Shown here: one piece after another, positions 5,888-13,764 of the stretch
Layout of the letters: the number at the start of each line of letters is the position of its first letter
How positions within the stretch are numbered: position 1 is the first letter of the stretch
Assembly (NCBI GenBank): GCA_028693085.1
Contig: JAQUWC010000058.1
Location: 1 to 13,764 of the forward strand
Reading direction: 5' to 3'
DNA length: 13,764 bases
DNA from: UBA5266 sp002411545
Lineage (GTDB): Bacteria; Bacteroidota; Bacteroidia; Bacteroidales; WCHB1-69
Program-made: the position numbers and the translations under genes
The notes under the pieces: generated by a model
What the model was told of the DNA's origin: nothing
What the model saw: only the letters and a program-made list of their open reading frames with translations
Database searches by the model: none

Positions 5888-8197
5888 TTATAGTATCGTT
5901 TTTAATTTGGCAAAACGAAGCAACATGGTTTTTTTCCCAAACTGATCAAATTGAATGATCGTTTTGCTGTTTACCTTATCATCGATAATTTCCATCACTT
6001 CCCCTATTCCAAACTTATCGTGAAATACTTTTAATCCGGGTTTCAATTCATGGATATGATTGATTTCTTTTCCCAGATTCAGATGTTCAGACGATTGTTT
6101 AGGCAATTGGCTCCCTGATTTTTGAGCAATAAGTTTCGGCAATATTTTTTTAGGTGTGGTAATGGGAGTAACAGGCTGTTTATCGCCAAAAAACAAGGAT
6201 TGACTTAATACAGCACTCTGATCTAAGACTTGTTTATCAATTTCATATAGAAAACTGCTTGGGCGTGAAAAATTTACATTCCCGAACATAAAACGACTTT
6301 GTGCATAGGAAATAGTAAGACATTGTTTGGCACGCGTGATGGCCACATAGAACAAACGACGTTCTTCTTCGAATTCTTCTTGTGAGCTAACCATATAGGA
6401 AGGGAATAAATTATCTTCCATACCAACTAAATACACATAAGGAAACTCTAAGCCTTTGGCTGCATGAACAGTCATAAGTTTCACTTTATTATCATCGTCT
6501 TTATCTTCTTCATCGGCATCGGTATATAACACGACTTCATGTAAAAAACGATCCAAAGAGGGATAATAATTTTGTAAATCTTCGCCGGTTTCCATATCTA
6601 TTTCATTTTCAGGCTTTCTTTCGGTAAAATCTTTCATGGCATTAAACAACTCACCCAGATTTTCATATCGTTCTTTATCTTCTTCTTGTTGGCGCAATTC
6701 TTGAGTTATTCCACTGGTATCGGCAATATATTTACCCAATTCAAACGCATTTTTTGTTTCTAACAAACTATGATAGCTTTTTATTTTTTGTACAAACTCT
6801 TCAATTTTATGCTGAATCCCTTGATTTATATTCAACTGAAAAGCAGGTAAGTTTTCTATAATATCCCACAGTGAACAAGCTCTTTGATCGGCAGTAGCCA
6901 TTATTTTCTCCATGCTTGTCAATCCTATGCCCCTTGCCGGATAATTAATAATGCGTCGAAGTGCTTCATCATCTTTATGGTTTACGCTTAAACGATAGTA
7001 TGCCAAAACGTCTTTGATTTCTTTACGTTGATAGAAGGACATTCCTCCAAAAATACGGTAAGGAATCGCATGACGACGTAACACTTCTTCAAAAGGCCGA
7101 GATTGCGCATTGGTACGATATAAAAGCGTAAAATCACTGTAATTTAAATGATATCTTTCTTTGTTTTTTAGAACGGATTCAACTACTTTTTGAGCTTCTT
7201 CCGTTTCATTTAAGGTACAGACGAGTTTAATTTTCTCCCCTTCATCATTGGATGTCCAAATAACTTTATGTATCTGCTTTTGATTATTTTTAATGACGGT
7301 ATTTGCTGCTTGAATAATATTTTTTGTGGAACGGTAGTTTTGTTCTAATTTAAAAAGTTTATGATCGGGATAATCGTCTTTGAAATTTAGAATATTTTGA
7401 ATATTAGCTCCTCTAAAGGCATAAATACTTTGAGCGTCATCTCCTACGACACATATATTTTCGTGCAAAGCTGCTAATTTTTTTATGATTTGATATTGCA
7501 CATAGTTTGTATCTTGATATTCATCGACCAAAATATATTTAAATTTATGTTGGTATTTATAAAGCATTTCCGGAAAATCGCGGAGTAAGATATACATATT
7601 AAAAAGCAGATCATCAAAATCCATGGAGTCTGCTCTACGAAGCCTGTGTTGGTATGCCATATAAATTTCCCCTAAATAATCCAGTCGCTTGGCTTTATTA
7701 TCGGCCGCAATCAGATTGTTTTGAGTATATTCTTCGGCGGAAATTAAATTTGCTTTAGCATTGGAAATCATGGCACAAACCATTCCGGGACGATATTGTT
7801 TGTCATCAAGTTTTTTCTCTTTGAGAATAGATTTGATTACATTTTTAGCATCTGTTGTGTCATAAACAAGAAAACGGGAGGTGAAACCAAGATAGTTGGA
7901 TTCGATGTGTAATATTTTATTGAATATGGAGTGAAAAGTACCCATCCATACATTATGGGCCATAGCATTACCCAATAAATTCATTACACGGTCTTTCATT
8001 TCTTTAGCTGCCTTATTTGTAAAGGTTAAACTTAAAATATGAAAGGGGTTTATCCCTTGGGAAATCATATACGCAATGCGATAGGTCAGCACCCTGGTTT
8101 TACCAGAACCGGCACCTGCAATTATCATGGAGGCTCCTTCGATATGTTGAACTGCCTGTCGTTGGTTTTCGTTTAAATCTTCAAATAACTTACTCAA
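5888..8197 (-). CDS. UvrD/PcrA-type superfamily 1A DNA helicase
   Basis: This ATP-dependent 3'-5' DNA helicase of 769 residues is likely used in repair and in clearing stalled replication or transcription complexes. All SF1A motifs are present in order: Q-motif LNENQRQAV (8-16), Walker A AGAGSGKT (27-34), LTFTNKAAKEM (57-67), Walker B VDEYQDT (224-230), GDDAQSIYAFRGA (252-264), QNYRST (286-291), LLYRTNAQSR (358-367), TVHAAKGLEFP (576-586) and VAITRAK (618-624). A variable region at about 650-715 precedes a Tudor-like tail (716-769), as in PcrA. The start is TTG at 8195-8197: an in-frame stop lies at 8219-8221, no ATG lies between, and the next ATG codon (Met24) would remove the Q-motif. Gene names uvrD and pcrA are both used for this family, so I leave the symbol open. 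It leads a two-gene operon with the TSUP permease. Confidence 0.95.
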   Translation of the reverse strand: MSKLFEDLNENQRQAVQHIEGASMIIAGAGSGKTRVLTYRIAYMISQGINPFHILSLTFTNKAAKEMKDRVMNLLGNAMAHNVWMGTFHSIFNKILHIESNYLGFTSRFLVYDTTDAKNVIKSILKEKKLDDKQYRPGMVCAMISNAKANLISAEEYTQNNLIAADNKAKRLDYLGEIYMAYQHRLRRADSMDFDDLLFNMYILLRDFPEMLYKYQHKFKYILVDEYQDTNYVQYQIIKKLAALHENICVVGDDAQSIYAFRGANIQNILNFKDDYPDHKLFKLEQNYRSTKNIIQAANTVIKNNQKQIHKVIWTSNDEGEKIKLVCTLNETEEAQKVVESVLKNKERYHLNYSDFTLLYRTNAQSRPFEEVLRRHAIPYRIFGGMSFYQRKEIKDVLAYYRLSVNHKDDEALRRIINYPARGIGLTSMEKIMATADQRACSLWDIIENLPAFQLNINQGIQHKIEEFVQKIKSYHSLLETKNAFELGKYIADTSGITQELRQQEEDKERYENLGELFNAMKDFTERKPENEIDMETGEDLQNYYPSLDRFLHEVVLYTDADEEDKDDDNKVKLMTVHAAKGLEFPYVYLVGMEDNLFPSYMVSSQEEFEEERRLFYVAITRAKQCLTISYAQSRFMFGNVNFSRPSSFLYEIDKQVLDQSAVLSQSLFFGDKQPVTPITTPKKILPKLIAQKSGSQLPKQSSEHLNLGKEINHIHELKPGLKVFHDKFGIGEVMEIIDDKVNSKTIIQFDQFGKKTMLLRFAKLKTIL

Positions 8198-8242
8198 TGT
8201 GAGTTTCTTTTTAATTGTTTATGCGTTCTTTTATTTAAGATG

Positions 8243-8250
8243 CAAAAGTA
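8243..8250 (-). promoter_or_regulatory. Candidate Bacteroidota -7 promoter element for the helicase-permease operon
   Basis: The minus strand reads TACTTTTG, matching TAnnTTTG. Transcription would start near 8236, leaving about 38 nt of leader before the TTG start. I see no -33 TTTG at the usual distance. Confidence 0.5.
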
Positions 8251-8296
8251 CATAAAAAATGGATTATTACATTTATAAGTATGATATTTTGCCTGC

Positions 8297-8327
8297 TTTG
8301 ATTTTCTTATAATTAGGCATAAGTTTA
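8297..8327 (+). promoter_or_regulatory. Weak candidate plus-strand promoter inside the helicase/DUF4173 spacer
   Basis: TTTG at 8297-8300 is followed after 19 nt by TAAGTTTA (8320-8327), one mismatch from TAnnTTTG, at a spacing plausible for a Bacteroidota promoter. It points rightwards toward the 3' end of the DUF4173-like gene. Only a 25-codon basic reading frame (8338-8415) lies downstream. The spacer is A/T-rich and this could be chance. Confidence 0.2.
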
Positions 8328-8470
8328 CTTATGGAGTATGAAAAATAAAAGAAAAGCATGTAATCAAAGAAAACAAAATCGTAAAACACTTACATTGAAA
8401 GCATCCTTGAAATAGGTAAAGCATATCCTAATGGATAGTCTAACGAAAAAAGCTTATTATCTGTAATCAA

Positions 8471-9970
8471 TTATTCATTTAAGCGTTTAAACGTAATGTA
8501 ATCCGCCAGATTCCATTCTAAAAAATTTTGAGATTGATAACGCTTCATAAATTCATTTCTCTTTTTTTCCATTACATATTGATAATGCTCGCTTGTCCAA
8601 AAGTATTCAGCATTCCTATCAAAAGATATAATATTTTCTTGAACCGCATCTATATGCTTTAATTCATCATGAGTTTTTAGTGTAAAGGGCAAAGCGGAAT
8701 CATGTAGTGTGGATAGAAACCTATATTCTATAAACGATTGATTGTAATGAGCAAAATTATAGCGTGCTATGCAAGTATTCCAGTTGACTGAAGCAGTCAA
8801 GCTAAGCACAATTAACAATGAAAAAGAATTAACTCTCCAGAGAAAATAACTACTTTTACGATACATAATTTTCACAAAAACACTCATTAAACCGATAAGC
8901 GTGAGCAATAAAAAAAACAATACAGCTATACGTTTATAGGCTAAACCGAAATAGTGTATATACCAATAATTTCTAATGATTACAGAACATACCATAAAGA
9001 TATTTTGAGCTATCCATACATAAGCTAATCGCTTAATCCATTTGTTATGCGTATAAAAATTAAGATTTCCCCTGAAATAATAAAGAACTAAGGCAACAGA
9101 AAGTAATATGGAAAAAACAAGTAACCATGTACCTTCATGTACAAATTCTTTGAGAAAACCTCCATCCCACTGAAAAAACCAAACATAACTAATATCAACA
9201 ACATTAAAATAAAATATCCAAAGATTTAAAATGGAAAATAAAATCACCGCTGAGCGATATTGGATTTTCAACGTATTAAACTTAAATCTACTATAATATT
9301 TTTTCCTTTTTCGAACTAATGTATTGTTTGAAAAAAAATCAAGTTGATACAATCCAGCCGGATAAGTTTTTTTTAACACTATATTAGCTATTAAAAATCC
9401 CGCCAATATATAGCACAATAATTGTGCATTCAGTAATTCCAATCCATTTGAAATCAAATTTATAAAAGGTTGAATTTGTTTTTCAAAAGTTGAACTCGCA
9501 CTAACATACAAAATAAAAAAAACACTCAAAAAAACAAGGGGAATACATACATAATAAAAGAGCTTTTTCCAAATAGTTTGGTATGTAGAAAAGCTTTTTT
9601 TTCTATTACGCACTTTAAAAAAACTAAAATGTGATGTAAATAAACGAATTATAGATTCAACAAAGAGATGAGCAAAAGAACGATACCCTGAATAGATAAT
9701 AGATGTACTTAATCCTATGAGTAATAATAAATTTACGGCAATTGTCCAAGGAGTATGGATAATGATCGACATAAAAGCCGTTAAAACAGTTCCAATTAAA
9801 AGCGTAACCGACAAATTATTAAAATAAACAGGTCGATTCGCATAGACCATCATTGGGATGATTAAGATTTCGAAAAGGAATAGATTAATCCCTATTTTAT
9901 TTAAATAAAAGAGAGAGGTAAATGCGATGATTAATAAAACACTTAGATAAAAATTAAGATGATTTTTCAT
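8471..9970 (-). CDS. Polytopic membrane protein, DUF4173-like
   Basis: This 499-residue inner-membrane protein has about eleven hydrophobic segments in residues 7-396 and a soluble C-terminal region of about 100 residues. I recognise the DUF4173 core: YFRG.LNFY (298-306), then WIAQN (319-323), Arg333-Asn-Tyr-Trp-Tyr, YGLAYKRI as FGLAYKRI (341-348), a Leu-rich helix, and a VNWN motif (395-398) leading into the soluble tail. The family's biochemical role is unknown, so no function is proposed. A positively charged loop lies at 119-136 and another at 218-230, the latter rich in Arg/Lys/Tyr. It stands alone: 134 nt separate it from purL, 273 nt from the helicase, and it has its own candidate promoter. 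The family call is from memory of these motifs, not a search. Confidence 0.75.
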   Translation of the reverse strand: MKNHLNFYLSVLLIIAFTSLFYLNKIGINLFLFEILIIPMMVYANRPVYFNNLSVTLLIGTVLTAFMSIIIHTPWTIAVNLLLLIGLSTSIIYSGYRSFAHLFVESIIRLFTSHFSFFKVRNRKKSFSTYQTIWKKLFYYVCIPLVFLSVFFILYVSASSTFEKQIQPFINLISNGLELLNAQLLCYILAGFLIANIVLKKTYPAGLYQLDFFSNNTLVRKRKKYYSRFKFNTLKIQYRSAVILFSILNLWIFYFNVVDISYVWFFQWDGGFLKEFVHEGTWLLVFSILLSVALVLYYFRGNLNFYTHNKWIKRLAYVWIAQNIFMVCSVIIRNYWYIHYFGLAYKRIAVLFFLLLTLIGLMSVFVKIMYRKSSYFLWRVNSFSLLIVLSLTASVNWNTCIARYNFAHYNQSFIEYRFLSTLHDSALPFTLKTHDELKHIDAVQENIISFDRNAEYFWTSEHYQYVMEKKRNEFMKRYQSQNFLEWNLADYITFKRLNE

Positions 9971-10002
9971 TTATATTTGTTTATTGGATTAAATTAATAC
10001 AA

Positions 10003-10010
10003 CAAACGTA
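10003..10010 (-). promoter_or_regulatory. Candidate Bacteroidota -7 promoter element for the DUF4173-like gene
   Basis: The minus strand reads TACGTTTG, matching TAnnTTTG. The expected start is near 9996, about 26 nt before the ATG at 9968-9970. No clear -33 TTTG is seen. Confidence 0.5.
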
Positions 10011-10104
10011 GAAATGAAAATTTTATTTTATCAGTTAAAATATCTCGATCTCAGTATCATTCAGAGATAAAAAATATACCCAATAATTAGAAAGGGAGAT
10101 AATT

Positions 10105-13100
10105 TTATGTATGTTTTTCGATCCAGATTCTGGCATTGGTGAAAGCTTCTATCCATGGTGAAAGCTTATCAGACTTTCTATTTTTCGGATAATAAGGCCA
10201 TTGCCAAGGCAATATAGCTCTTTCGATATGTGGCATCATGGCGAGGTGTCGTCCATCATGACTACAAATAGCAGCAGCATTGTAGGAAGAACCATTCGGG
10301 TTAGCCGGATACGCAGCATAGCTGTATTTCATTGGTATAGAATAGTTTTCTTCAGGTAATGGCAAGGCAAACTTTCCTTCTCCATGTGCAATCCATACAC
10401 CTAAACGACTCCCCGCTAAAGATGATAGCATAACCGATTGATTGGATTCAATATCTACATTTACAAATGCCGATTCAAATTTATGGGTATCGTTATGTAA
10501 CATTTTGGGTGCTTGAGCATGTTCAGGGTATAATAAACCAAGCTCAACCATTAATTGACATCCATTACATACACCTAAACTCAAGGTATCTTTACGTGCA
10601 TAGAATTCTTTTAATGCTTTATTTGCTTTGGAATTATAAATAAATGCCCCGGCCCAACCTTTAGCTGAACCTAATACATCGGAATTAGTAAAACCACCTG
10701 GAAATACTACCATAGAAACATCTTCTAAGTCTTCTCTTCCTTCAATCAAATCACTTACATGAACGTCTTTTACATTAAATCCGGCTATATATAGTGAATA
10801 TGCCATTTCGCGATCTCCGTTTGTTCCTTGTTCACGTACAATAGCAGCTTGAATATTTTTCTTAAGAGGATGTAATTGTCCCGTAAATGTGGAAGGAAAA
10901 GCATAATGTAAGGGCAAGGAACCCAAATTATCAAATCTTTCTTTTGCTTTTTGCTCTCCGCTTTGTTTACAATCTAACAAGTAGGAGGTTTTAAACCATA
11001 CTTTCCGATATTGATCAATATCTAAGGTAATCATTTTTTGTTTAAAAACAATTTCCATAATTTGGGTAGCGCTATGGTTAATGAGAGACGCTATTTCATA
11101 ATAATGGATACCTTCTTTTTGCAAGTTTTCAAGAATTCTATCATTCCGTTTTACTTGTATGATCAGTGCAGGATTCTCAGCAAAAAGTATTTTCTCTAAT
11201 TTCTTTTCAGGAATTATACTTAAATCCACATGAAGGCTGAGGTCATTTTCAGCAAAACACATTTCCAATAAAGCGGTAATCATCCCACCTGCTGATACAT
11301 CATGTCCGGCTAAAACTTTTTCATGTCGTATGAGATGTTGAATATAATTAAAGGTTTTTACAAAATAGTCTGTATCCTTAATTGTAGGAGTTTCATTACC
11401 TATACTATTATATATCTGAGCATAACAACTACCTCCTAATTTAAAAGCATCTGAAGACAAATCAATATATAAGAGGGTTGTATCGCTTTCATTTTGCAAT
11501 ACAGGCGAAATAATCTTTTTAACGTCTTCTACATGCCCAACCGCTGAAATAATAACTGTACCGGGAGCATATACTATTTGATTATCCGGATATTTTTGAG
11601 TCATTGATAAAGAATCTTTTCCTGTCGGTATGTTGATTCCTAATTTACAAGCAAAATAACTCGCTGCTTCTACTGCTTTATATAAGCGAGCATCCTCACC
11701 TTTGTTTTTAGAAGGCCACATCCAATTAGCACTCAACGATATACTTTTTAATCCATTGACATAAGGAGCCCAAATGGCATTGGTTAAGGCTTCAGCAATA
11801 GCAAGTATCGAACCATGAGCCGGATTAATCAAAGCAGCAGCAGGTGCATGACCCATAGCTACGGATACACCTTCTTTCCCTGTAAAATCAACACTCATGG
11901 CTCCTAAATTATTTAAGGGCAATTGCAAGGAACCACAACATTGTTGTTTGGCTACTTTTCCGCTTACAGACCTATCTACTTTATTGGTTAGCCAGTCTTT
12001 ACAAGCAACTGCTTCTAATTGTAATATTTTCCGTATAACATCTTCAATCTTATCATTTACTTCAGGGATAGGAGCAAAATGTTTGTTGATACTATTATCT
12101 TGTATAAGGGTTTTTGGTGTATTTCCCAGCATATCTTTAACCATCAAATCGATGGGTTTAGTCCCATTTTGAAAGAATAACAAATGATGATTGCCTGTTG
12201 TTTTCCCCACATCATAAATGGGAGCTCTTTCACGTTTACCGACTTGTTGTAGCATATCGATGTCTTTTTCGTTAATCAACAAACCCATTCTCTCTTGAGA
12301 TTCATTTCCTATGATTTCTTTAGCAGAGAGGGTATGGTCGCCTATGGGCAACTTATTAATATCTACCTCACCTCCAATATCTTCTAAAAGTTCTAATAAA
12401 CAATTTAAATGCCCCCCTGCTCCATGATCATGCAAGGAAACTATTGGATTGTTGGATGATTCAGACATCGCTCTGATAACATTATAGACTCTTTTTTGCA
12501 TTTCCGGATTAGAACGTTGAACAGCATTAAGTTCGATAGCAGCTGAAAATTCACCAGTTGAGACGGAGGATACAGCACCTCCACCCATTCCAATACGATA
12601 ATTATCGCCACCCATTACTACTACTCTATTCCCTACTTCAGGTTTTCGCTTTAAGGCATTTTTTTTGTCGGCATATCCAATACCCCCGACAAACATGATC
12701 ACTTTATCATATCCGTAATACGTATTATCTTCGTAATGTTCAAATGTCAATAAGGATCCATTAATCAAGGGCTGTCCGAATTTATTGCCAAAATCACTAG
12801 CTCCATTGGATGCTTTGATAAGGATTTTTTCGGGCGATTGATACAACCATTTTCGTGGAATTATGTTTTGTTCCCAGGATTTATGTGTGTTTAATCGTGG
12901 ATAAGAGGTCATATAAACAGCAGTACCAGCCAAAGGAAAACTTCCAATCCCACCAGCTATACGATCGCGAATCTCACCTCCGGTTCCAGTTGCAGCTCCG
13001 TTAAAAGGCTCAACAGTAGTAGGGAAATTATGTGTTTCAGCTTTTATAGATATTACTGTATCAATTTCTTTTTCTTCATAGAAATCGGGATAATCGTGGC

Positions 13101-13764
13101 GATGTGGAGTAAACTGTATGGCCGACGGACCTTCAATAAATGCAACATTATCCGTATAAGCGGATACCAATGTATTTGGATTCTCTTTCGACGTCTTTTT
13201 GATTAATCCAAATAATGACAAAGGTTTTTCTTCACCATCTATCAGATATCTTCCGTTAAATATTTTATGTCGGCAATGTTCGGAATTCACCTGAGAAAAA
13301 CCAAATACTTCCGAATCGCTCAATTTTCTATTTAATCGGCGAGATAAATCTTCTAAATAAGTAATTTCGTCCTCATTCAAGGCCAAACCTTCGGCTTGTG
13401 TATAAGCACGTAAATCCTCAATATAGCGTATAGGTTCTGGTGAGATATTTAGTGTAAAAACATTTTGATCAGGATTCTCATATATTTCTTGCCACATTGA
13501 ATCATAGATGGAATGCGCATATGCTAAGTCACCAAGATTTGAAAAGGGAGAATCGACTTTTGTAAATTCTTCGATACGCAGGACTCCCTGAATTCCCATA
13601 TTTACTGTAATATCAACGGCATTTGTACTCCATGGTGTGGTAACCTCACGTCGAGGACCTAAGTATATTCCCTTTATATTATCTTGATGTAAAGGATTCG
13701 CACCTGAAAATAACCATCTTAGTTTTTCTTTTTCTTCTTTTAAAAGGATATGTTGTGTCTCTAC
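10105..13764 (-). CDS. purL: Phosphoribosylformylglycinamidine synthase, large single-chain type (5' partial at window edge)
   Basis: This cytoplasmic enzyme makes FGAM from FGAR, glutamine and ATP, the fourth step of purine synthesis. There are 1219 residues visible. The Met at 13599 is internal: the frame stays open to 13764, and those 55 upstream codons include GPRRE, TPWSTNAV and NMGI, typical of PurL N-termini. Probably only the first ~15-20 residues are missing. Motifs in order: SQVNSEHCRHKIF (about 13260-13305), ETHNFPTTVEPFNGAATG (about 12990-13050), GGGAVSS, and HDHGAGGH. The C-terminal class I glutamine amidotransferase starts near 10865; the nucleophile Cys of GVCNGC is at 10567-10569, and the PHIER His and Glu are at 10228-10230 and 10222-10224 (E. 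coli has PHPER). The enzyme appears intact and active. The promoter and any purine regulation lie outside the window. Confidence 0.97.
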   Translation of the reverse strand, partial: VETQHILLKEEKEKLRWLFSGANPLHQDNIKGIYLGPRREVTTPWSTNAVDITVNMGIQGVLRIEEFTKVDSPFSNLGDLAYAHSIYDSMWQEIYENPDQNVFTLNISPEPIRYIEDLRAYTQAEGLALNEDEITYLEDLSRRLNRKLSDSEVFGFSQVNSEHCRHKIFNGRYLIDGEEKPLSLFGLIKKTSKENPNTLVSAYTDNVAFIEGPSAIQFTPHRHDYPDFYEEKEIDTVISIKAETHNFPTTVEPFNGAATGTGGEIRDRIAGGIGSFPLAGTAVYMTSYPRLNTHKSWEQNIIPRKWLYQSPEKILIKASNGASDFGNKFGQPLINGSLLTFEHYEDNTYYGYDKVIMFVGGIGYADKKNALKRKPEVGNRVVVMGGDNYRIGMGGGAVSSVSTGEFSAAIELNAVQRSNPEMQKRVYNVIRAMSESSNNPIVSLHDHGAGGHLNCLLELLEDIGGEVDINKLPIGDHTLSAKEIIGNESQERMGLLINEKDIDMLQQVGKRERAPIYDVGKTTGNHHLLFFQNGTKPIDLMVKDMLGNTPKTLIQDNSINKHFAPIPEVNDKIEDVIRKILQLEAVACKDWLTNKVDRSVSGKVAKQQCCGSLQLPLNNLGAMSVDFTGKEGVSVAMGHAPAAALINPAHGSILAIAEALTNAIWAPYVNGLKSISLSANWMWPSKNKGEDARLYKAVEAASYFACKLGINIPTGKDSLSMTQKYPDNQIVYAPGTVIISAVGHVEDVKKIISPVLQNESDTTLLYIDLSSDAFKLGGSCYAQIYNSIGNETPTIKDTDYFVKTFNYIQHLIRHEKVLAGHDVSAGGMITALLEMCFAENDLSLHVDLSIIPEKKLEKILFAENPALIIQVKRNDRILENLQKEGIHYYEIASLINHSATQIMEIVFKQKMITLDIDQYRKVWFKTSYLLDCKQSGEQKAKERFDNLGSLPLHYAFPSTFTGQLHPLKKNIQAAIVREQGTNGDREMAYSLYIAGFNVKDVHVSDLIEGREDLEDVSMVVFPGGFTNSDVLGSAKGWAGAFIYNSKANKALKEFYARKDTLSLGVCNGCQLMVELGLLYPEHAQAPKMLHNDTHKFESAFVNVDIESNQSVMLSSLAGSRLGVWIAHGEGKFALPLPEENYSIPMKYSYAAYPANPNGSSYNAAAICSHDGRHLAMMPHIERAILPWQWPYYPKNRKSDKLSPWIEAFTNARIWIEKHT

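Noticed and set aside
5678..5893. A 71-codon plus-strand frame opposite the 5' part of the TSUP gene.
   Set aside because: It is antisense to conserved permease motifs and its composition mirrors that gene.
8338..8415. A 25-codon basic reading frame on the plus strand.
   Set aside because: It is too short and its Lys/Asn/Arg richness follows from A-rich DNA; without conservation or expression data it is not called as a gene, only mentioned with the weak promoter.
8424..8437. Hairpin TATCC-TAAT-GGATA downstream of the DUF4173-like gene.
   Set aside because: The stem is 5 bp with no T-run on either strand, so it is not a convincing terminator.
10041..10069. Inverted repeat TATCTC/GAGATA downstream of purL as a possible terminator.
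   Set aside because: The stem is only 6 bp with a 17-nt loop, and just four T residues follow on the minus strand; too weak to call.
11897..12172. A 91-codon plus-strand frame inside purL.
   Set aside because: It is antisense to conserved PurL sequence and shows no independent motifs.
13597..13599. The Met codon here as the start of purL.
   Set aside because: The 55 codons upstream to the window edge are in frame and carry conserved PurL N-terminal motifs, so the real start is beyond 13764.

Overview
The window looks like a contiguous piece of an AT-rich chromosome from the phylum Bacteroidota, most likely order Bacteroidales. Three things point there. The PurL protein is the large single-chain type, and its visible N-terminal stretch closely resembles Bacteroides PurL as I remember it. 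One gene encodes a DUF4173-like membrane protein. The -7 motif TAnnTTTG of Bacteroidota primary-sigma promoters is present upstream of all four genes on the minus strand whose upstream spacer can be inspected. I cannot assign a genus from sequence alone.

Layout, left to right. A plus-strand short-chain dehydrogenase/reductase (SDR) reading frame enters from the left edge and ends at 1042. Its first ~55 codons look like the C-terminal end of another SDR, so it is probably the second half of a two-SDR fusion. A hairpin terminator at about 1112-1145 separates it from six minus-strand genes. In transcription order from the right edge these are: purL (cut by the right edge); a DUF4173-like membrane protein; a UvrD/PcrA-type helicase with a TTG start; a TSUP/TauE-SafE permease 10 nt behind the helicase; a secreted one-domain outer-membrane-barrel-like protein; and a 930-944 residue envelope protein. 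No stretch longer than 300 nt lacks a gene; the longest spacer is 8198-8470.

The most unusual part is 1168-4953. The large protein combines a probable lipoprotein signal, an OmpA-like peptidoglycan-binding domain, TPR repeats, a long charged Glu/Lys/Ala linker and two tandem copies of a ~165-residue beta-rich domain. The copies repeat with an exact 180-codon period over most of their length and are about 70% identical by hand count. The upstream gene encodes a third, more diverged copy on its own. All three copies end in the same aromatic Tyr-Lys-Phe signature, expected of outer-membrane barrels.

The other genes are housekeeping (purL, the helicase) or common accessory membrane genes. Apart from the helicase-permease pair and the barrel pair, I see no shared pathway. 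I find no tRNA, rRNA, insertion sequence, CRISPR array, prophage or recombinase.
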